Shown here one piece after another: positions 18,139-30,000 of a DNA stretch of 64,000 nt (positions within the stretch are counted from its first letter, which is position 1; every line of letters starts with the position of its first letter). The position numbers and the translations under genes are program-made. Source of the stretch: an uncultured Pseudomonas sp. (GTDB lineage: Bacteria > Pseudomonadota > Gammaproteobacteria > Pseudomonadales > Pseudomonadaceae); contig NZ_CAJYVE010000020.1 of the NCBI RefSeq assembly GCF_913777995.1, positions 92,281 to 156,280 of the forward strand, in the 5' to 3' direction. The notes beneath the pieces are model-generated. The model made no database searches, was not told where the DNA came from, and saw only the letters and a list, made by a program, of their open reading frames with translations.

Positions 18139-18160
18139 CGAGTGTCTCCTTGACGGACCG

Positions 18161-18188
18161 ACTATAAAGCCGCTGCAACACTTAACAA
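18161..18188 (-). promoter_or_regulatory. Putative promoter of the minor-pilin operon
   Basis: Minus strand: -35 TTGTTA (18183-18188), 16-bp spacer, -10 TATAGT (18161-18166), 22 bp from the fimU start codon. A 9-base stretch CGGTCCGTC near the start point matches 7 of 9 bases of the AlgR box CCGTTCGTC; that match is weak. Confidence 0.5.
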
Positions 18189-18204
18189 CGCTTATAAGGA
18201 TATA

Positions 18205-18237
18205 CGGTGCTTTTTCGCTGACGAGTGTGAAGCACCG
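18205..18237. repeat. Inverted repeat between divergent pseudopilin genes
   Basis: Perfect 8-bp arms CGGTGCTT (18205-18212) and AAGCACCG (18230-18237) separated by 17 bases, in the short divergent region between fimU and the plus-strand pseudopilin. It could be an operator or a leader hairpin of the plus-strand gene. Confidence 0.5.
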
Positions 18238-18257
18238 CTTCCAAGGAGGGAAGAGAC

Positions 18258-18752
18258 ATGAAACAGAGCGGTTTCACCCTGGTAGAGCTGTTGATCGCCC
18301 TGGCCATCCTCAGCCTGCTGATTGGCACCGCCGCGCCCGGACTGGGCGAGCTGTACGAGAACCAGCAACGGCTCACCGCCGCGCGGGAACTGGCCAGCGG
18401 CATTCGTGCGGCACGCGTGGCGGCGATCAGCCGCAACCAGAAGGTGACCATCCAGGCCATCGACCAGGACTGGAGCTACGGCTGGCAGATCATTGCCGAA
18501 CATAACACCGGCCGCCCGGATGGACCGCTGCTGGTCGAACGCGCGCTCGATGGCCGGGTGCGTATCGTGGGCAACAGCAAGGTGGCGGAGAAGCTCAGCT
18601 TTTCAGGGTTGGGCGGGTTGCTGGGAGCGGCCAACGGCACCCTGCATGTCTGCCAGCCCCGGCAGACGAGCAGCGACTACCAGGTGATCGTGGCGATCAC
18701 CGGGCAGGTCCGGCTGGCAGAGCGGCGCGTGGAGCATCCGCCCTGCGGTTAA
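18258..18752 (+). CDS. GspH/FimT-family pseudopilin, divergent from the minor-pilin operon
   Basis: 164 aa. Prepilin motif [22 protein letters not shown] with canonical Gly/Phe cleavage and Glu5, followed by a GspH-like body ([22 protein letters not shown]) and a Cys pair (HVCQP..PPCG). A second GspH-type subunit in addition to fimU; P. aeruginosa carries fimT beside fimU, so this may be the FimT equivalent, and FimT proteins have been linked to DNA uptake. AAGGAGGG lies upstream of ATG 18258. Its TAA shares the TTAA palindrome with the ispH stop on the other strand. Confidence 0.8.
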   Translation: MKQSGFTLVELLIALAILSLLIGTAAPGLGELYENQQRLTAARELASGIRAARVAAISRNQKVTIQAIDQDWSYGWQIIAEHNTGRPDGPLLVERALDGRVRIVGNSKVAEKLSFSGLGGLLGAANGTLHVCQPRQTSSDYQVIVAITGQVRLAERRVEHPPCG

Positions 18753-19696
18753 CCGACGTTCTTGACGCGCAATTCCTTGGGCATCGAGAAGGTGATGTTC
18801 TCCGGGCGCCCGTCCAGTTCTTCGGCCCCGGCGGCGCCCCAGGCCTGGAGTTGCTGAATCACGCCGCGCACCAGCACTTCCGGCGCCGAGGCGCCAGCGG
18901 TAATGCCGACGTTGTTCACACCGTCGAACCAGCTGCGCTGCAGGTCTTCGGCGCCATCGATCAGGTAGGCCGGAGTTTCCATACGCTCGGCCAGCTCGCG
19001 CAGGCGATTGGAGTTGGAGCTGTTCGGGCTGCCCACCACCAGTACCACATCGCATTCGCTGGCCAATTGCTTGACGGCATCCTGGCGGTTCTGGGTGGCG
19101 TAGCAGATATCGTCCTTGCGCGGCCCGCCGATGGCCGGGAAGCGCTGGCGCAAGGCGTCGATGACCCGACTGGTGTCATCCATCGACAGCGTGGTCTGGG
19201 TCACGAAGGCCAGACGCTCTGGATCCTTGACCTGCAGGCTGGCGACGTCTTCTTCGTCTTCCACCAGGTAGATGGCCCCGCCATTGCTGGCGTCGTATTG
19301 GCCCATGGTGCCTTCCACCTCGGGGTGGCCTTCATGACCGATGAGGATGCATTCGCGGCCGTCACGGCTGTACTTGGCCACCTCGATATGCACCTTGGTC
19401 ACCAGCGGGCAGGTAGCATCGAACACCTTGAGGCCGCGCGCGGCCGCCTCGCTGCGCACCGCCTGGGACACGCCATGAGCGCTGAAGATCACGATGACGT
19501 CGTCCGGCACCTGATCCAGTTCCTCGACGAAGATCGCTCCGCGCGAACGCAGGTCTTCGACCACGAACTTGTTGTGTACCACTTCATGGCGCACGTAGAT
19601 CGGCGGCCCGAATACCTCGAGGGCGCGGTTGACGATTTCGATCGCGCGATCCACGCCGGCGCAGAAACCGCGGGGGTTGGCGAGTCTGATTTGCAT
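18749..19696 (-). CDS. ispH: 4-hydroxy-3-methylbut-2-enyl diphosphate reductase IspH (LytB)
   Basis: 315 aa. The three cluster Cys are visible in [12 protein letters not shown] (residue ~12), [11 protein letters not shown] and [11 protein letters not shown], with the active-site Glu region EGTMGQY. IspH is the last MEP-pathway step, reducing HMBPP to IPP and DMAPP with a [4Fe-4S] cluster. It is the last gene of the ribF-ileS-lspA-fkpB-ispH run, a classical proteobacterial order. It overlaps the stop of the convergent pseudopilin by three bases, with no terminator between. Confidence 0.96.
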   Translation of the reverse strand: MQIRLANPRGFCAGVDRAIEIVNRALEVFGPPIYVRHEVVHNKFVVEDLRSRGAIFVEELDQVPDDVIVIFSAHGVSQAVRSEAAARGLKVFDATCPLVTKVHIEVAKYSRDGRECILIGHEGHPEVEGTMGQYDASNGGAIYLVEDEEDVASLQVKDPERLAFVTQTTLSMDDTSRVIDALRQRFPAIGGPRKDDICYATQNRQDAVKQLASECDVVLVVGSPNSSNSNRLRELAERMETPAYLIDGAEDLQRSWFDGVNNVGITAGASAPEVLVRGVIQQLQAWGAAGAEELDGRPENITFSMPKELRVKNVG

Positions 19697-19786
19697 GCTG
19701 TGCCTCGGCTGCGTCTGGCGCTTGCGTAAGGTTACTGGAGCGGCGCCTGGCGGCCGGGGCCGCCACGGCTCGGAATGCGGCCTGGC

Positions 19787-20248
19787 TCAGGAAGCCAGCG
19801 CCGTGACCTCAAGGATGCTGACTTCGAACTCCAGCGCCTTCCCGGCCAGCGGATGGTTGAAGTCGATGGTCACCTGCTGGTCGTCGAAGGCTTTGACCAC
19901 ACCGGGCAGCTCAGTGTTGGCCGCGTCGTTGAAGATCACCAGCAGGCCTTCGGACAGCTCCATGCCTTCGAACTGCGAGCGTGCCATGGTTTGCACGTTC
20001 TGTGGGTTGTGCTGACCAAAGGCGTTCTCCGGCGGGATGCGCACGCTCTTGTGGTCGCCCGCCTTGAAGCCGAAGATCGCCGCTTCGAAGCCTGGCAGCA
20101 GGTTGCCGTCGCCGACCTTGAAGGTGGCCGGCGCCTTGTCGAAGGTGCTGTCGACGGTGTCGCCATTCTCCAGGCGCAGTGCGAAATGCAGCGTCACCTG
20201 GGTGTTCTGAGCGATCCGAGTCTCAGCCTGTGGGGAGTGCTCAGTCAT
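19787..20248 (-). CDS. fkpB: FKBP-type peptidyl-prolyl isomerase FkpB (SlpA-like)
   Basis: 153 aa. It has the SlpA-type FKBP fold with an IF (insert-in-flap) chaperone domain: LHFALRLENGDTVDSTFD, GDGNLLPGFEAAIFGFKAGDHKSV and VTIDFNHPLAGKALEFEV. These proteins isomerise prolyl bonds and have chaperone activity in the cytoplasm. ATG 20248 overlaps the lspA stop by eight bases. Its conserved place between lspA and ispH supports the identity. Confidence 0.92.
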   Translation of the reverse strand: MTEHSPQAETRIAQNTQVTLHFALRLENGDTVDSTFDKAPATFKVGDGNLLPGFEAAIFGFKAGDHKSVRIPPENAFGQHNPQNVQTMARSQFEGMELSEGLLVIFNDAANTELPGVVKAFDDQQVTIDFNHPLAGKALEFEVSILEVTALAS

Positions 20249-20756
20249 GGGCGGCCTCTGTACGTTTGTTGCTCTTGAACATGTCCAGCGCCAGCATCAC
20301 CGCACCGACGGTGATCGCGCTGTCGGCGACGTTGAACGCCGGGAAGTACCAGCGGTTCTGCCAATGCACCAGGATGAAGTCGATGACATGGCCCAGCACC
20401 ACGCGGTCGTAGAGGTTGCCGATGGCACCGCCCAGCACCAGTGCCAGGGCCACCGCCAGCCAGGTATCGTGGCGACCGAGGCGCTTGAGCCAGACCACCA
20501 GCACGCTGCTGACCACCAGGGCGATCAGCGCGAACAGCCAGCGCTGCCAGCCAGCGCTGTCAGCCAGGAAGCTGAAGGCCGCGCCGGTGTTGTAGGCCAG
20601 GGTCCAGCTGAAGTAGTCCGGGATCACGATGATCTGCTGGTACAGGTTCAGCGAGTGCTCGAAGTAGTACTTGCTGGCCTGGTCGATGACCAGTACCAGC
20701 ACACTCAGCCACAGCCAGGACAAGCGACCGAAACGGCCCGCAGCGTGATCAGGCAT
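20241..20756 (-). CDS. lspA: Lipoprotein signal peptidase LspA (signal peptidase II)
   Basis: 171 aa from ATG 20756, which overlaps the ileS stop; an upstream in-frame ATG at 20777 is inside ileS. Four transmembrane segments are visible. The two catalytic Asp motifs are [20 protein letters not shown] and [13 protein letters not shown], with the family motif DQASKYY near the N terminus. It cleaves the signal peptide of lipidated prolipoproteins, including BamD and the small lipoprotein encoded at 39.6 kb. Confidence 0.96.
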   Translation of the reverse strand: MPDHAAGRFGRLSWLWLSVLVLVIDQASKYYFEHSLNLYQQIIVIPDYFSWTLAYNTGAAFSFLADSAGWQRWLFALIALVVSSVLVVWLKRLGRHDTWLAVALALVLGGAIGNLYDRVVLGHVIDFILVHWQNRWYFPAFNVADSAITVGAVMLALDMFKSNKRTEAAHD

Positions 20757-23580
20757 AGTGGCGCACCTCACCGGCACCGCTGATGTTGTCTACGCAGCGA
20801 CCGCAGATTTCCGGATGCTCGGCATGGCTGCCAACATCTTCGCGGTGGTGCCAGCAGCGTGCGCACTTGGCGTGGGCCGACTTGACCACCTTGAGCTTGA
20901 GCCCGGCGACCTCGGTGACCACGGCATCGGCCGGCGCTGCCGCGAACGGCGCGACGCTGGCGGTGGAGGTGATCAGCACGAAGCGCAGTTCGTTGCCCAG
21001 CTTGCCCAGGTCGGCGCCCAGGGAGTCTTCGGCGTACAGGGTCACTTCGGCCTGCAGGTTGCCGCCGATGGCCTTGGCCGCGCGCAGGTTTTCCATTTCC
21101 TTGTTGACCGCAGCCTTCACCGCCATGACGCGCTCCCAGTAGGCGCGGTCCAGCTCGAAGCCTTCCGGCAGTTCGCTCAGGCCCTGGTACCAGGTATTGA
21201 GCATCACCGATTCGTTGCGCTCGCCCGGCAGGAACTGCCACAGCTCGTCGGCGGTGAATGCCAGGATCGGCGCGATCCAGCGCACCAGCGCCTCGGCGAT
21301 GTGGAACAGCGCGCTCTGACAGGAACGCCGCGCGGTGCTGTCGGCACCGGTGGTGTACTGGCGGTCCTTGATGATGTCCAGGTAGAAGCCGCCCAGCTCC
21401 TGCACGCAGAAGTTGTGGATCTTCGAGTAGACGTTCCAGAAGCGGTATTCGCCGTAGTGCTCTTCCAGCTCGCGTTGCAGCAGCAGCGCACGGTCCACGG
21501 CCCAGCGGTCCAGCGCCAGCATCTGGTCGGCCGGCAACAGGTCGGTGGCCGGATTGAAGCCGGACAGGTTGGAGAGCAGGAAGCGCGCGGTGTTGCGAAT
21601 ACGCCGGTAGGCATCGGCGCTGCGCTGCAGGATCTGCTCGGAAACGGCCATTTCACCCGAGTAGTCGGTGGCCGAAACCCACAGACGCAGGATGTCGGCG
21701 CCCAGGGTGTCGTTGACCTTCTGCGGCTCGATGGTGTTACCCAGCGACTTGGACATCTTGCGGCCATTCTCATCCACGGTGAAGCCGTGGGTCAGCAGCT
21801 CGCGGTACGGCGCATGGCCGTCGATGGCGCAACCGGTCAGCAGCGAGGAATGGAACCAGCCACGGTGCTGGTCGGAGCCTTCCAGGTACAGATCGGCACG
21901 CGGGCCCTGTTCGTGGCCGATGTCATGCGAGCCACGCAGTACGTGCCAGTGGGTGGTGCCGGAGTCGAACCACACGTCCAGGGTGTCGCTGATCTTGTCG
22001 TAGCTGGCGGCTTCGTCGCCCAGCAGATCGGCGGCGTCAAGCTTGAACCAGGCCTCGATGCCCTGTTTTTCGACACGCTGGGCCACTTCTTCCATCAGCT
22101 CGACGGTACGCGGGTGCAGCTCGCCGCTTTCCTTGTGCAGGAAGAACGGGATCGGCACGCCCCAGTTGCGCTGGCGCGAGATGCACCAGTCCGGGCGGTT
22201 GGCGATCATCGAGTGCAGGCGCGCCTGGCCCCAGGCCGGAACGAACTTGGTCTGGTCGATGGCCTGCAGCGAACGCTCGCGCAGGCTGGCACCGCTGGTC
22301 GGCTGACGGTCCATGCCGACGAACCACTGCGCGGTGGCGCGGTAAATCAGCGGGGTCTTGTGGCGCCAGCAGTGCATGTAGCTGTGGTTGATGGTTTCGG
22401 TGTGCATCAGGCAGCCGACTTCCGCCAGCTTGTCGATGATGTTCTGGTTGGCCTTGAAGATGAACTGGCCGCCGAAGAACTCCAGGGACTCGACATACAC
22501 GCCGTTGCTCTGCACCGGGCTGAGGATCTCGTCGTTGCTCATGCCGTAGTTCTTGCACGAGTTGAAGTCGTCCACGCCGTACGCCGGGGCGCTGTGGACC
22601 ACGCCGGTACCGGCGCCCAGCTCGACGTACTCGGCCAGGTACAGCGGCGACAGGCGGTCGTAGAACGGATGACGGAAGTTGATCAGCTCCAGCGCCTTGC
22701 CGGTCGCGGTGGCGACGACCGAACCCTCGCGCTTGTAGCGCGCCAGGCAGGCCTGCACCAGCTCTTCGGCGAGCACCAGCAGGCGGTCGCCGATGTCGAC
22801 TAGGGCATAGGTGAATTCAGGGTGGACGTTCAGCGCCTGGTTGGCCGGAATGGTCCAGGGCGTGGTGGTCCAGATGACGATCGCGGCAGGCTTGTCCAGC
22901 GCCGGCAGGCCGAACGCGGCGGCCAGCTTGGCTTCGTCGGCCACCGGGAAGGCCACATCGATGGTCGCGGACTTCTTGTCCTGGTACTCGACTTCCGCTT
23001 CGGCCAGAGCCGAACCGCAATCGAAACACCAGTTCACCGGCTTGAGGCCCTTGAACACGAAGCCGCCCTTGACCATCTCGGCCAGGGCGCGGATTTCACC
23101 GGCCTCGTTGGCGAAGTTCATGGTCAGGTACGGGTTGCTCCAGTCGCCCAGAACGCCCAGACGGATGAACTCGGCCTTCTGGCCCTCGACCTGCTCGGCA
23201 GCATAGGCACGGCACAGTTCGCGGGTCTGGTCAGCGCTGAGGTTCTTGCCGTGGGTGACCTCGACCTTGTGCTCGATCGGCAGACCGTGGCAGTCCCAAC
23301 CCGGTACATACGGCGCGTCGAAGCCGGCCAGGGTCTTGGAACGCACGATCATGTCCTTGAGGATCTTGTTCAGTGCATGACCGATGTGAATCTTGCCGTT
23401 GGCATAGGGCGGGCCGTCGTGCAGGACGAACTTGGGACGGTCCTTGCCGATTTCGCGCAGCTTCTGGTACAGGCCAATGCTGTCCCAACGCTGCAGCGTC
23501 TGCGGCTCGCGCTGGGGCAGGCCGGCCTTCATCGGGAAGGCGGTGTCCGGAAGATTAAGCGTGGCTTTGTAATCGGTCAT
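20749..23580 (-). CDS. ileS: Isoleucyl-tRNA synthetase
   Basis: 943 aa class I synthetase. HIGH motif as HIGHALNK (GKIHIGHA), KMSKS as KMSKSLGN, large CP1 editing domain between them, and a C-terminal zinc finger [19 protein letters not shown]. Bacterial type, not the mupirocin-resistant eukaryote-like form. [18 protein letters not shown] is the conserved N terminus, so ATG 23580 is chosen over the longer in-frame start at 23754 inside ribF. Located in the ribF-ileS-lspA operon; it charges tRNA-Ile and edits valine. Confidence 0.97.
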   Translation of the reverse strand: MTDYKATLNLPDTAFPMKAGLPQREPQTLQRWDSIGLYQKLREIGKDRPKFVLHDGPPYANGKIHIGHALNKILKDMIVRSKTLAGFDAPYVPGWDCHGLPIEHKVEVTHGKNLSADQTRELCRAYAAEQVEGQKAEFIRLGVLGDWSNPYLTMNFANEAGEIRALAEMVKGGFVFKGLKPVNWCFDCGSALAEAEVEYQDKKSATIDVAFPVADEAKLAAAFGLPALDKPAAIVIWTTTPWTIPANQALNVHPEFTYALVDIGDRLLVLAEELVQACLARYKREGSVVATATGKALELINFRHPFYDRLSPLYLAEYVELGAGTGVVHSAPAYGVDDFNSCKNYGMSNDEILSPVQSNGVYVESLEFFGGQFIFKANQNIIDKLAEVGCLMHTETINHSYMHCWRHKTPLIYRATAQWFVGMDRQPTSGASLRERSLQAIDQTKFVPAWGQARLHSMIANRPDWCISRQRNWGVPIPFFLHKESGELHPRTVELMEEVAQRVEKQGIEAWFKLDAADLLGDEAASYDKISDTLDVWFDSGTTHWHVLRGSHDIGHEQGPRADLYLEGSDQHRGWFHSSLLTGCAIDGHAPYRELLTHGFTVDENGRKMSKSLGNTIEPQKVNDTLGADILRLWVSATDYSGEMAVSEQILQRSADAYRRIRNTARFLLSNLSGFNPATDLLPADQMLALDRWAVDRALLLQRELEEHYGEYRFWNVYSKIHNFCVQELGGFYLDIIKDRQYTTGADSTARRSCQSALFHIAEALVRWIAPILAFTADELWQFLPGERNESVMLNTWYQGLSELPEGFELDRAYWERVMAVKAAVNKEMENLRAAKAIGGNLQAEVTLYAEDSLGADLGKLGNELRFVLITSTASVAPFAAAPADAVVTEVAGLKLKVVKSAHAKCARCWHHREDVGSHAEHPEICGRCVDNISGAGEVRHYA

Positions 23581-23647
23581 TTCAGGCTCTTGGTAAGAAT
23601 GTGCAAATGAAAAGTCTGCGCTCGCCCGCACGGCACTCGACTGCAGC

Positions 23648-24592
23648 TCATGGACGCTCGTCGGGTTGGCCGTGCCAATGGGCACGGGCGGCGGCGACGT
23701 CCGCATTGATCGCCGCCTTGAGGGCCTCCAGCGAGGCGAAACGCTGCTCATCACGCAGCTTGTGGTGGAACACCACCGTCAAACGCCGGCCATAGAGATC
23801 ACCAGCAAAATCCAGAACATGCACTTCCAGGTGGGCGCTGCCGTCGCCGGCCACGGTAGGCCGTACGCCGATGTTGGCGACACCGGGCCAGGCCTTGCCA
23901 TCGATCAGCGTGCTGACCAGGTAAACGCCGCTCAGCGGGACCCGGCGGCGCTTGAGCTGCACGTTGGCGGTCGGCGTGCCCAGCTGGCGCGCCAGCTTCT
24001 GGCCATGCAGCACACGCCCGGCGATGCCGAACGGGCGGCCCAGCAGGTGCTCGGCCAGGGTGAAATCGGCCTGCCCCAGGGCATCGCGGACCTTGGTACT
24101 GCTAACCCGCATGCCGTCGATCTCGACGGTCTGCGCCGCCTCGACGCTGAAACCCTGAGCGGCACCCGCCTGGCGCAGGAAGTCGAAATCGCCGGAGCGG
24201 TCATGACCGAAGCGGAAATCGTCGCCCACTTCCAGATGTTTCACGCCCAGGCCGTCGATCAGGATAGTGTCGACGAACTCGGTGGCGCTCAGGCCGCCAA
24301 GGCGCTGATTGAAAGACAGGCACAGCACCCGGTCAACGCCCTCGCCACGCAGCAGCTCGATCTTGTCGCGCAGGCGTGCCAGGCGCGGCGGGGCACTGTC
24401 GGGGGTGAAGAATTCGCGGGGCTGTGGCTCGAAGATCACCACGCAGCTGGGCACGCCCAGCTCGACCGCTCGCTCGCGCAGGCGCGCCAGGATCGCCTGG
24501 TGGCCACGGTGGACGCCGTCGAAGTTGCCAATGGTGGCGACGCAGCCCCGGTGCTGGGGGCGCAGGTTGTGAAGGCCTCTAACCAGCTGCAT
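23648..24592 (-). CDS. ribF: Bifunctional riboflavin kinase / FAD synthetase RibF
   Basis: 314 aa. The N-terminal FMN adenylyltransferase domain has [16 protein letters not shown] and SSTKVRDAL. The C-terminal kinase domain has GTPTANVQL and [14 protein letters not shown]. Makes FMN and FAD for flavoenzymes such as NDH-2, ThiO and Fpr. The start is uncertain: an ATG at 24610 adds six residues, but a TATAAT box at 24621-24626 puts the RNA start about four bases upstream of it, so 24592 is preferred although its ribosome site is weak. First gene of the operon through ispH. Confidence 0.93.
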   Translation of the reverse strand: MQLVRGLHNLRPQHRGCVATIGNFDGVHRGHQAILARLRERAVELGVPSCVVIFEPQPREFFTPDSAPPRLARLRDKIELLRGEGVDRVLCLSFNQRLGGLSATEFVDTILIDGLGVKHLEVGDDFRFGHDRSGDFDFLRQAGAAQGFSVEAAQTVEIDGMRVSSTKVRDALGQADFTLAEHLLGRPFGIAGRVLHGQKLARQLGTPTANVQLKRRRVPLSGVYLVSTLIDGKAWPGVANIGVRPTVAGDGSAHLEVHVLDFAGDLYGRRLTVVFHHKLRDEQRFASLEALKAAINADVAAARAHWHGQPDERP

Positions 24593-24620
24593 AACGCGCA
24601 TCTTGCTCATAAAGTGGCCG

Positions 24621-24626
24621 ATTATA
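24621..24626 (-). promoter_or_regulatory. -10 element of the ribF-ileS-lspA-fkpB-ispH operon
   Basis: Perfect TATAAT on the minus strand preceded by TGG, with only a poor -35 (GTCGTA) 17 bp upstream. It lies inside the 3'-end region between murJ and ribF and would give a leader of about 20 nt to the ATG at 24592. Confidence 0.5.
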
Positions 24627-24655
24627 CCCAGACAATGCCCGCTACGACAGAAGCC

Positions 24656-26197
24656 TTACGACTTGATCGCCTTGCGGGCGAAATGCCGCAGACGAAAGCC
24701 CAGCAGCAGCAGCATGGCAAAGTAGGCCGCGGCGCCGGCAGCCACCAGAACCCCCAGACGCAGCAGACGCTCAAGCATGCCACCCTGCTCCCAGGCCGGC
24801 ATCAGGTGCATCAGTGCCAGCAGCACACCGGCCATCACCACCACCGCCACGCACAGCTTGCCCAGGAACAGCGGCCAGCCAGGCTGCGGCTGAAACAGTC
24901 GCTGCCGGCGCAGTTGCCAGAACAGCAGCAGCGCATTGAGCGTCGCCCCGACGCTGATGGCCAGGGCCAGCCCGGCGTGCTGCAGCGGTACGATGAAAGC
25001 CAGGTTGAGCAGTTGCGTGACCACCAGAGTGAACACGGCGATCTTCACCGGGGTTCGGATGTTCTGCTGGGCATAGAAACCGGGCGCGAGCACCTTGATG
25101 AGGATGATGCCCAACAGCCCTACCGAATAGGCGATCAGCGCGTGCTGGGTCATCAGCGCATCATGGGCATCGAACTTGCCATACTGGAACAGCGCGACGG
25201 TCAGCGGCTCGGCGATCAGACCCAACGCCAGGGTGCAGGGCAGCACCAGTACGAAACACAGGCGCAGCCCCCAGTCGAGAATCCGCGAATACTCATGGCG
25301 GTCACGGTCGGCGTAGGTCTTCGACAGGATCGGCAGCAGGATGGTACCCAGCGCCACGCCCAGCACACCGGACGGCAGCTCCATCAGGCGGTCGGCGTAG
25401 TACATCCACGACACCGAGCCGGCCACCAGGAACGACGCGAAGATGGTGTTGATGATCAGCGAGATCTGGCTCACCGACACCCCGAGAATCGCCGGCAGCA
25501 TCTGCTTCATCACCCGCCACACGCCGGTGTCGCGCAGGTTGAGGCGCGGCAGCACCAGCATGCCGATCTTCTTCAGGTGCGGCAGCTGGTAAAGCAGCTG
25601 CGCCAGGCCACCGGCGAGCACCGCCCAGCCCAGCGCCATGATCGGCGGATCGAAGTACGGAATCAGGAACAGCGAGAACAGGATCATGCTGACGTTGAGC
25701 AGCGTCGGCACGAAGGCCGGCACACTGAAGCGGTTCCAGGTGTTGAGAATGGCACCGGCCAGCGATGACAGCGAGATCAGCAATATATAAGGAAAGGTCA
25801 CCCGCAGCAGATCGGAGGTGAGGGCGAATTTCTCCGGCGTATCGGCGAACCCCGGCGCGGTGACCCAGATGATCCAGGGCGCGAACAGCACACCCAGCAG
25901 GGTCACCAGGGCCAGCACCAGAGTCAGCAGGCCGCAGACATAGGCCACGAAGGTGCGGGTCGCCTCCTCCCCCTGCTGGTTCTTGTACTCGGCCAGGATA
26001 GGCACGAACGCCTGGGAGAACGCCCCTTCAGCGAAGATCCGTCGCAACAGGTTGGGCAGCTTGAAAGCAATGAAGAAGGCATCGGTGGCCATGCCCGCGC
26101 CAAAGGCCCGGGCGATGATGGTGTCGCGCACGAAACCCAGCACCCGGGATAGCAGGGTGATGGAGCTGACGGCAGCCAGAGACTTGAGCAGGTTCAT
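24656..26197 (-). CDS. murJ: Lipid II flippase MurJ (MviN)
   Basis: 513 aa polytopic membrane protein of the MOP superfamily with about 14 hydrophobic helices. The N terminus [20 protein letters not shown] and [19 protein letters not shown] are strongly conserved in Mur[20 protein letters not shown] carries conserved charged residues in the central cavity. It moves lipid-linked peptidoglycan precursor across the inner membrane. ATG 26197 is used; an in-frame start at 26236 adds non-conserved residues. ribF follows after 63 bases with its own -10 box, so the two may be transcribed separately or together. Confidence 0.95.
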   Translation of the reverse strand: MNLLKSLAAVSSITLLSRVLGFVRDTIIARAFGAGMATDAFFIAFKLPNLLRRIFAEGAFSQAFVPILAEYKNQQGEEATRTFVAYVCGLLTLVLALVTLLGVLFAPWIIWVTAPGFADTPEKFALTSDLLRVTFPYILLISLSSLAGAILNTWNRFSVPAFVPTLLNVSMILFSLFLIPYFDPPIMALGWAVLAGGLAQLLYQLPHLKKIGMLVLPRLNLRDTGVWRVMKQMLPAILGVSVSQISLIINTIFASFLVAGSVSWMYYADRLMELPSGVLGVALGTILLPILSKTYADRDRHEYSRILDWGLRLCFVLVLPCTLALGLIAEPLTVALFQYGKFDAHDALMTQHALIAYSVGLLGIILIKVLAPGFYAQQNIRTPVKIAVFTLVVTQLLNLAFIVPLQHAGLALAISVGATLNALLLFWQLRRQRLFQPQPGWPLFLGKLCVAVVVMAGVLLALMHLMPAWEQGGMLERLLRLGVLVAAGAAAYFAMLLLLGFRLRHFARKAIKS

Positions 26198-26362
26198 GCG
26201 AAAGGGTACGCCTCGACTGTTGGACGCGCATTGCACGCCATTTCATGCCATACTCCGCGCCCTTTCGAGCCCGAAGCCAAAAGCCGCGAGTTTACAGCGC
26301 CAGCGCCGGAAATGAATCACCGGCCACGCGCAAGACCACTCGGCGTAAACTTGCATCCGCCC

Positions 26363-26391
26363 TTGACATTCGTCTGGCGCATCGGCATGAT
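26363..26391 (+). promoter_or_regulatory. Promoter of rpsT
   Basis: Perfect -35 TTGACA (26363-26368), 17-bp spacer, -10 CATGAT (26386-26391), followed by a GC-rich start region (CGCGGCC), in keeping with a growth-rate-controlled ribosomal-protein gene. The leader is about 48 nt. Confidence 0.7.
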
Positions 26392-26445
26392 TCGCGGCCT
26401 TGTTTGTTAGCTATTTCATAAAGAAGTCTTTCGAGGAGCTTGACG

Positions 26446-26718
26446 GTGGCCAACTCACCTTCCGCCAAAAAACGTGCAAAACAGGCTGAGAAGCGTCGCA
26501 GCCACAACGCCAGCCTGCGTTCCATGGTTCGTACCTACATCAAGAATGTGGTCAAAGCCATCGACGCAAAAGACGCAGAAAAAGCGCAAGCCGCTTACAC
26601 CCTGGCTGTGCCTGTCATCGACCGTATGGCCGACAAAGGCATCATCCACAAGAACAAGGCTGCTCGCCACAAGAGCCGCCTGAATGGCCACATCAAGGCA
26701 CTGAAAGAAGCTGCCTGA
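26446..26718 (+). CDS. rpsT: 30S ribosomal protein S20
   Basis: 90 aa, highly basic. N terminus [20 protein letters not shown] and body [15 protein letters not shown], ending [15 protein letters not shown], are S20 signatures. The start is GTG 26446 with GAGGAG seven bases upstream; a TTG two codons earlier is also open but would bury the site. A non-ATG start is the rule for rpsT in E. coli (TTG), where translation is autoregulated; similar control here is inference. Divergent from murJ, an arrangement conserved in gammaproteobacteria. Confidence 0.97.
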   Translation: MANSPSAKKRAKQAEKRRSHNASLRSMVRTYIKNVVKAIDAKDAEKAQAAYTLAVPVIDRMADKGIIHKNKAARHKSRLNGHIKALKEAA

Positions 26719-26732
26719 TTGACCCGTTCTTG

Positions 26733-26760
26733 AAAAACCGGCCCCAGGGCCGGTTTTTTA
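26733..26760 (+). terminator. Intrinsic terminator of rpsT
   Basis: Stem CCGGCC/GGCCGG (26738-26743 and 26748-26753), extended by A5/T6, with the run TTTTTT at 26754-26759. Confidence 0.9.
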
Positions 26761-26874
26761 TTGCCTGTATTTTTCTGCGACACCCCGCAGGAGAAGCTTC
26801 AGCCACGAAGGCTGCAGCACACCCACAACACTCAGACCTTGCCACCCCGCAAGCCCAGGCAGCGAAAGCAGCGC

Positions 26875-27348
26875 TCAGGGCGCGGCAGGCGAACTCGGCC
26901 AGGGCAGGATAGGAATGGCAGTCACCGCATTCTGCGGACTGCCCTCGACCAGCCGGTCGCTGTAGACGAGATAAACCAGCGTATTGCGCTTCTTGTCCAG
27001 GAAACGCACCACCTGCATGGTCTTGAACACCAGCGAGGTGCGCTCCTTGAACACCTCCTCACCTTCCTTCAGCTCACCCACGAAGCGGATCGGCCCCACC
27101 TGGCGACAGGCGATCGAAGCCTCGGCACGATCCTCCGCCAGCCCCAAGCCACCCTTCACCCCGCCCGTCTTGGCCCGTGACAGGTAGCAGGTCACTCCCG
27201 CCACCTTGGGATCATCGAAAGCCTCGACCACGATCCGATCATTAGGGCCGAGGAACTTGAACACCGTAGAGACCTGCCCGACTTCTTCAGCCGCCGCCAG
27301 CACCGGCCAGGCCAGCAACAGCGCCAATCCCACCTTGAGCATGCGCAT
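26875..27348 (-). CDS. creA: CreA family protein, probably periplasmic
   Basis: 157 aa. N-terminal signal peptide [20 protein letters not shown], then the CreA-family body: [59 protein letters not shown] and [11 protein letters not shown]. Two conserved Cys could form a disulfide. Biochemical role is unknown despite the name. GAGG six bases upstream favours ATG 27348 over the in-frame GTG 27360 that overlaps the proB stop. Convergent with rpsT and probably co-transcribed with proB. Confidence 0.88.
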   Translation of the reverse strand: MRMLKVGLALLLAWPVLAAAEEVGQVSTVFKFLGPNDRIVVEAFDDPKVAGVTCYLSRAKTGGVKGGLGLAEDRAEASIACRQVGPIRFVGELKEGEEVFKERTSLVFKTMQVVRFLDKKRNTLVYLVYSDRLVEGSPQNAVTAIPILPWPSSPAAP

Positions 27349-27356
27349 CGACACCC

Positions 27357-28475
27357 TCACACCAGAATCAGGTTGTCGCGATGCACCAGCTCGGGCTCGG
27401 CCATGTAGCCCAGCACACGCACGATGGCTTCGGAGGACTGACCAATGATCTTCTGCGCCTCGATCGCGCTGTAGTTGCTCAAGCCCCGCGCGACCTCACG
27501 ACCATCCGGCCCCACACAGACCACCATCTCGCCGCGGCGGAAGCTGCCCTGGATCATTTTCACGCCCACTGGCAGCAGGCTCTTGTGATCTGCCACCAAG
27601 GCATTCACCGCCCCCGCATCCAGTACCAGCGTGCCACGCGTCTGCAGGTGCCCCGCCAGCCACTGCTTGCGCGCGGCGAGCATTTCGCGCTCGGGCGACA
27701 GCAGTGTACCCAGCTGCTCGCCCGCCTTGAGGCGCGACAGAACCTGCTCGATACGACCACCGACGATCACCGTGTGCGCACCGGAACGCGCCGCCAGGCG
27801 CGCAGCACGCAGCTTGGTCTGCATGCCGCCACGCCCCAGCGCACCCCCGGTGCCACCCGCCACGGCGTCCAGCGCCGGATCATCGGCGCGCGCCTCGAAG
27901 ATCAGTTGCGCATCAGGATTATTACGCGGATCGGCATCGAACATGCCATCGCGGTCGGTAAGGATGACCAACAGGTCCGCCTCAACGAGGTTGGCCACCA
28001 GCGCCGCGAGCGTGTCGTTGTCACCAAAACGAATTTCATCGGTGACCACGGTGTCGTTCTCGTTGATCACCGGCACCACGCCCAACTCCACCAAGGTACG
28101 CAAGGTGCTGCGGGCATTCAGGTAACGCTTGCGGTCGGACAAGTCGTCATGAGTCAGCAGAATCTGCGCCGTGTGCCGGTCGTGCTCGGCAAAGCTCGAC
28201 TCCCAGGCCTGCACCAGGCCCATCTGGCCAATGGCAGCCGCCGCCTGCAGCTCGTGCATCGCGCTCGGTCGGGTCACCCAGCCCAGACGGCTCATGCCGG
28301 CCGCCACCGCCCCGGAGGACACCAGCACCAGCTCGACGCCTGCTTCATGCAACGCCACCATCTGCTCGACCCACACACTCATCGCCGAGCGGTCCAGGCC
28401 CTTGCCATCAGCGGTCAGCAAGGCACTACCGATTTTCACGACCCAGCGCCGGGCACCCGTCACTTTGCTGCGCAT
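27357..28475 (-). CDS. proB: Glutamate 5-kinase ProB
   Basis: 372 aa. The amino-acid kinase domain begins [20 protein letters not shown], with [31 protein letters not shown] and [18 protein letters not shown]. The C-terminal PUA domain (~280-372, [20 protein letters not shown]) makes it the long two-domain form. It phosphorylates glutamate in the first step of proline synthesis and is normally feedback-inhibited by proline. Two adjacent ATG codons (28478 and 28475) are possible; the second is better spaced from GGA. proA is not adjacent, as is usual in pseudomonads. Confidence 0.95.
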   Translation of the reverse strand: MRSKVTGARRWVVKIGSALLTADGKGLDRSAMSVWVEQMVALHEAGVELVLVSSGAVAAGMSRLGWVTRPSAMHELQAAAAIGQMGLVQAWESSFAEHDRHTAQILLTHDDLSDRKRYLNARSTLRTLVELGVVPVINENDTVVTDEIRFGDNDTLAALVANLVEADLLVILTDRDGMFDADPRNNPDAQLIFEARADDPALDAVAGGTGGALGRGGMQTKLRAARLAARSGAHTVIVGGRIEQVLSRLKAGEQLGTLLSPEREMLAARKQWLAGHLQTRGTLVLDAGAVNALVADHKSLLPVGVKMIQGSFRRGEMVVCVGPDGREVARGLSNYSAIEAQKIIGQSSEAIVRVLGYMAEPELVHRDNLILV

Positions 28476-28533
28476 CATCTTTCCAACCTTAGCCAGAGAG
28501 CTTTTTTCAATTCGAATTCAGGACACAAAACGC

Positions 28534-28564
28534 AAAAACGCCGCTCGAAAGCGGCGTTAGTTTA
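28534..28564 (-). terminator. Intrinsic terminator of obgE
   Basis: Stem AACGCCGCT/AGCGGCGTT (28538-28546 and 28550-28558) with a tight loop; the minus strand continues as TTTTTGCG. Lies just after the obgE stop and before proB. Confidence 0.8.
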
Positions 28565-28574
28565 CTGCAAGCCA

Positions 28575-29840
<1,266 letters not shown>

Positions 29841-29956
29841 TCATAAGCCCCTTGCAAAAATGAGCGTTGCGATACCGATCAACAACCGAAGGCACAGGCC
29901 CGCATCACAATCGCTCGCACAAACAGCTTTGCAAGAGACTCACCACCACCGAAACG

Positions 29957-29987
29957 AAAAAGCCCCGTCGCAGGACAGGGCTTTTCA
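29957..29987 (-). terminator. Intrinsic terminator of rplU-rpmA
   Basis: Stem AAAAGCCC/GGGCTTTT with a 12-13 nt loop. The minus-strand 3' arm runs into TTTTTCG. Fourteen bases after the rpmA stop. Confidence 0.75.
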
Positions 29988-30000
29988 TGCAACTGCGTGA

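Noticed and set aside
12300-18140. Recent horizontal acquisition of the minor-pilin operon
   Set aside because: Composition is slightly less GC-rich around pilY1 and pilE, but gene order, linkage to pilSR, thiO and ispH match what I recall of core pseudomonad synteny and no mobility genes or repeats flank it.
23581-23754. N-terminal extension of IleS of 58 residues
   Set aside because: It overlaps ribF, has no homology to the family, and [11 protein letters not shown] at 23580 is the usual start.
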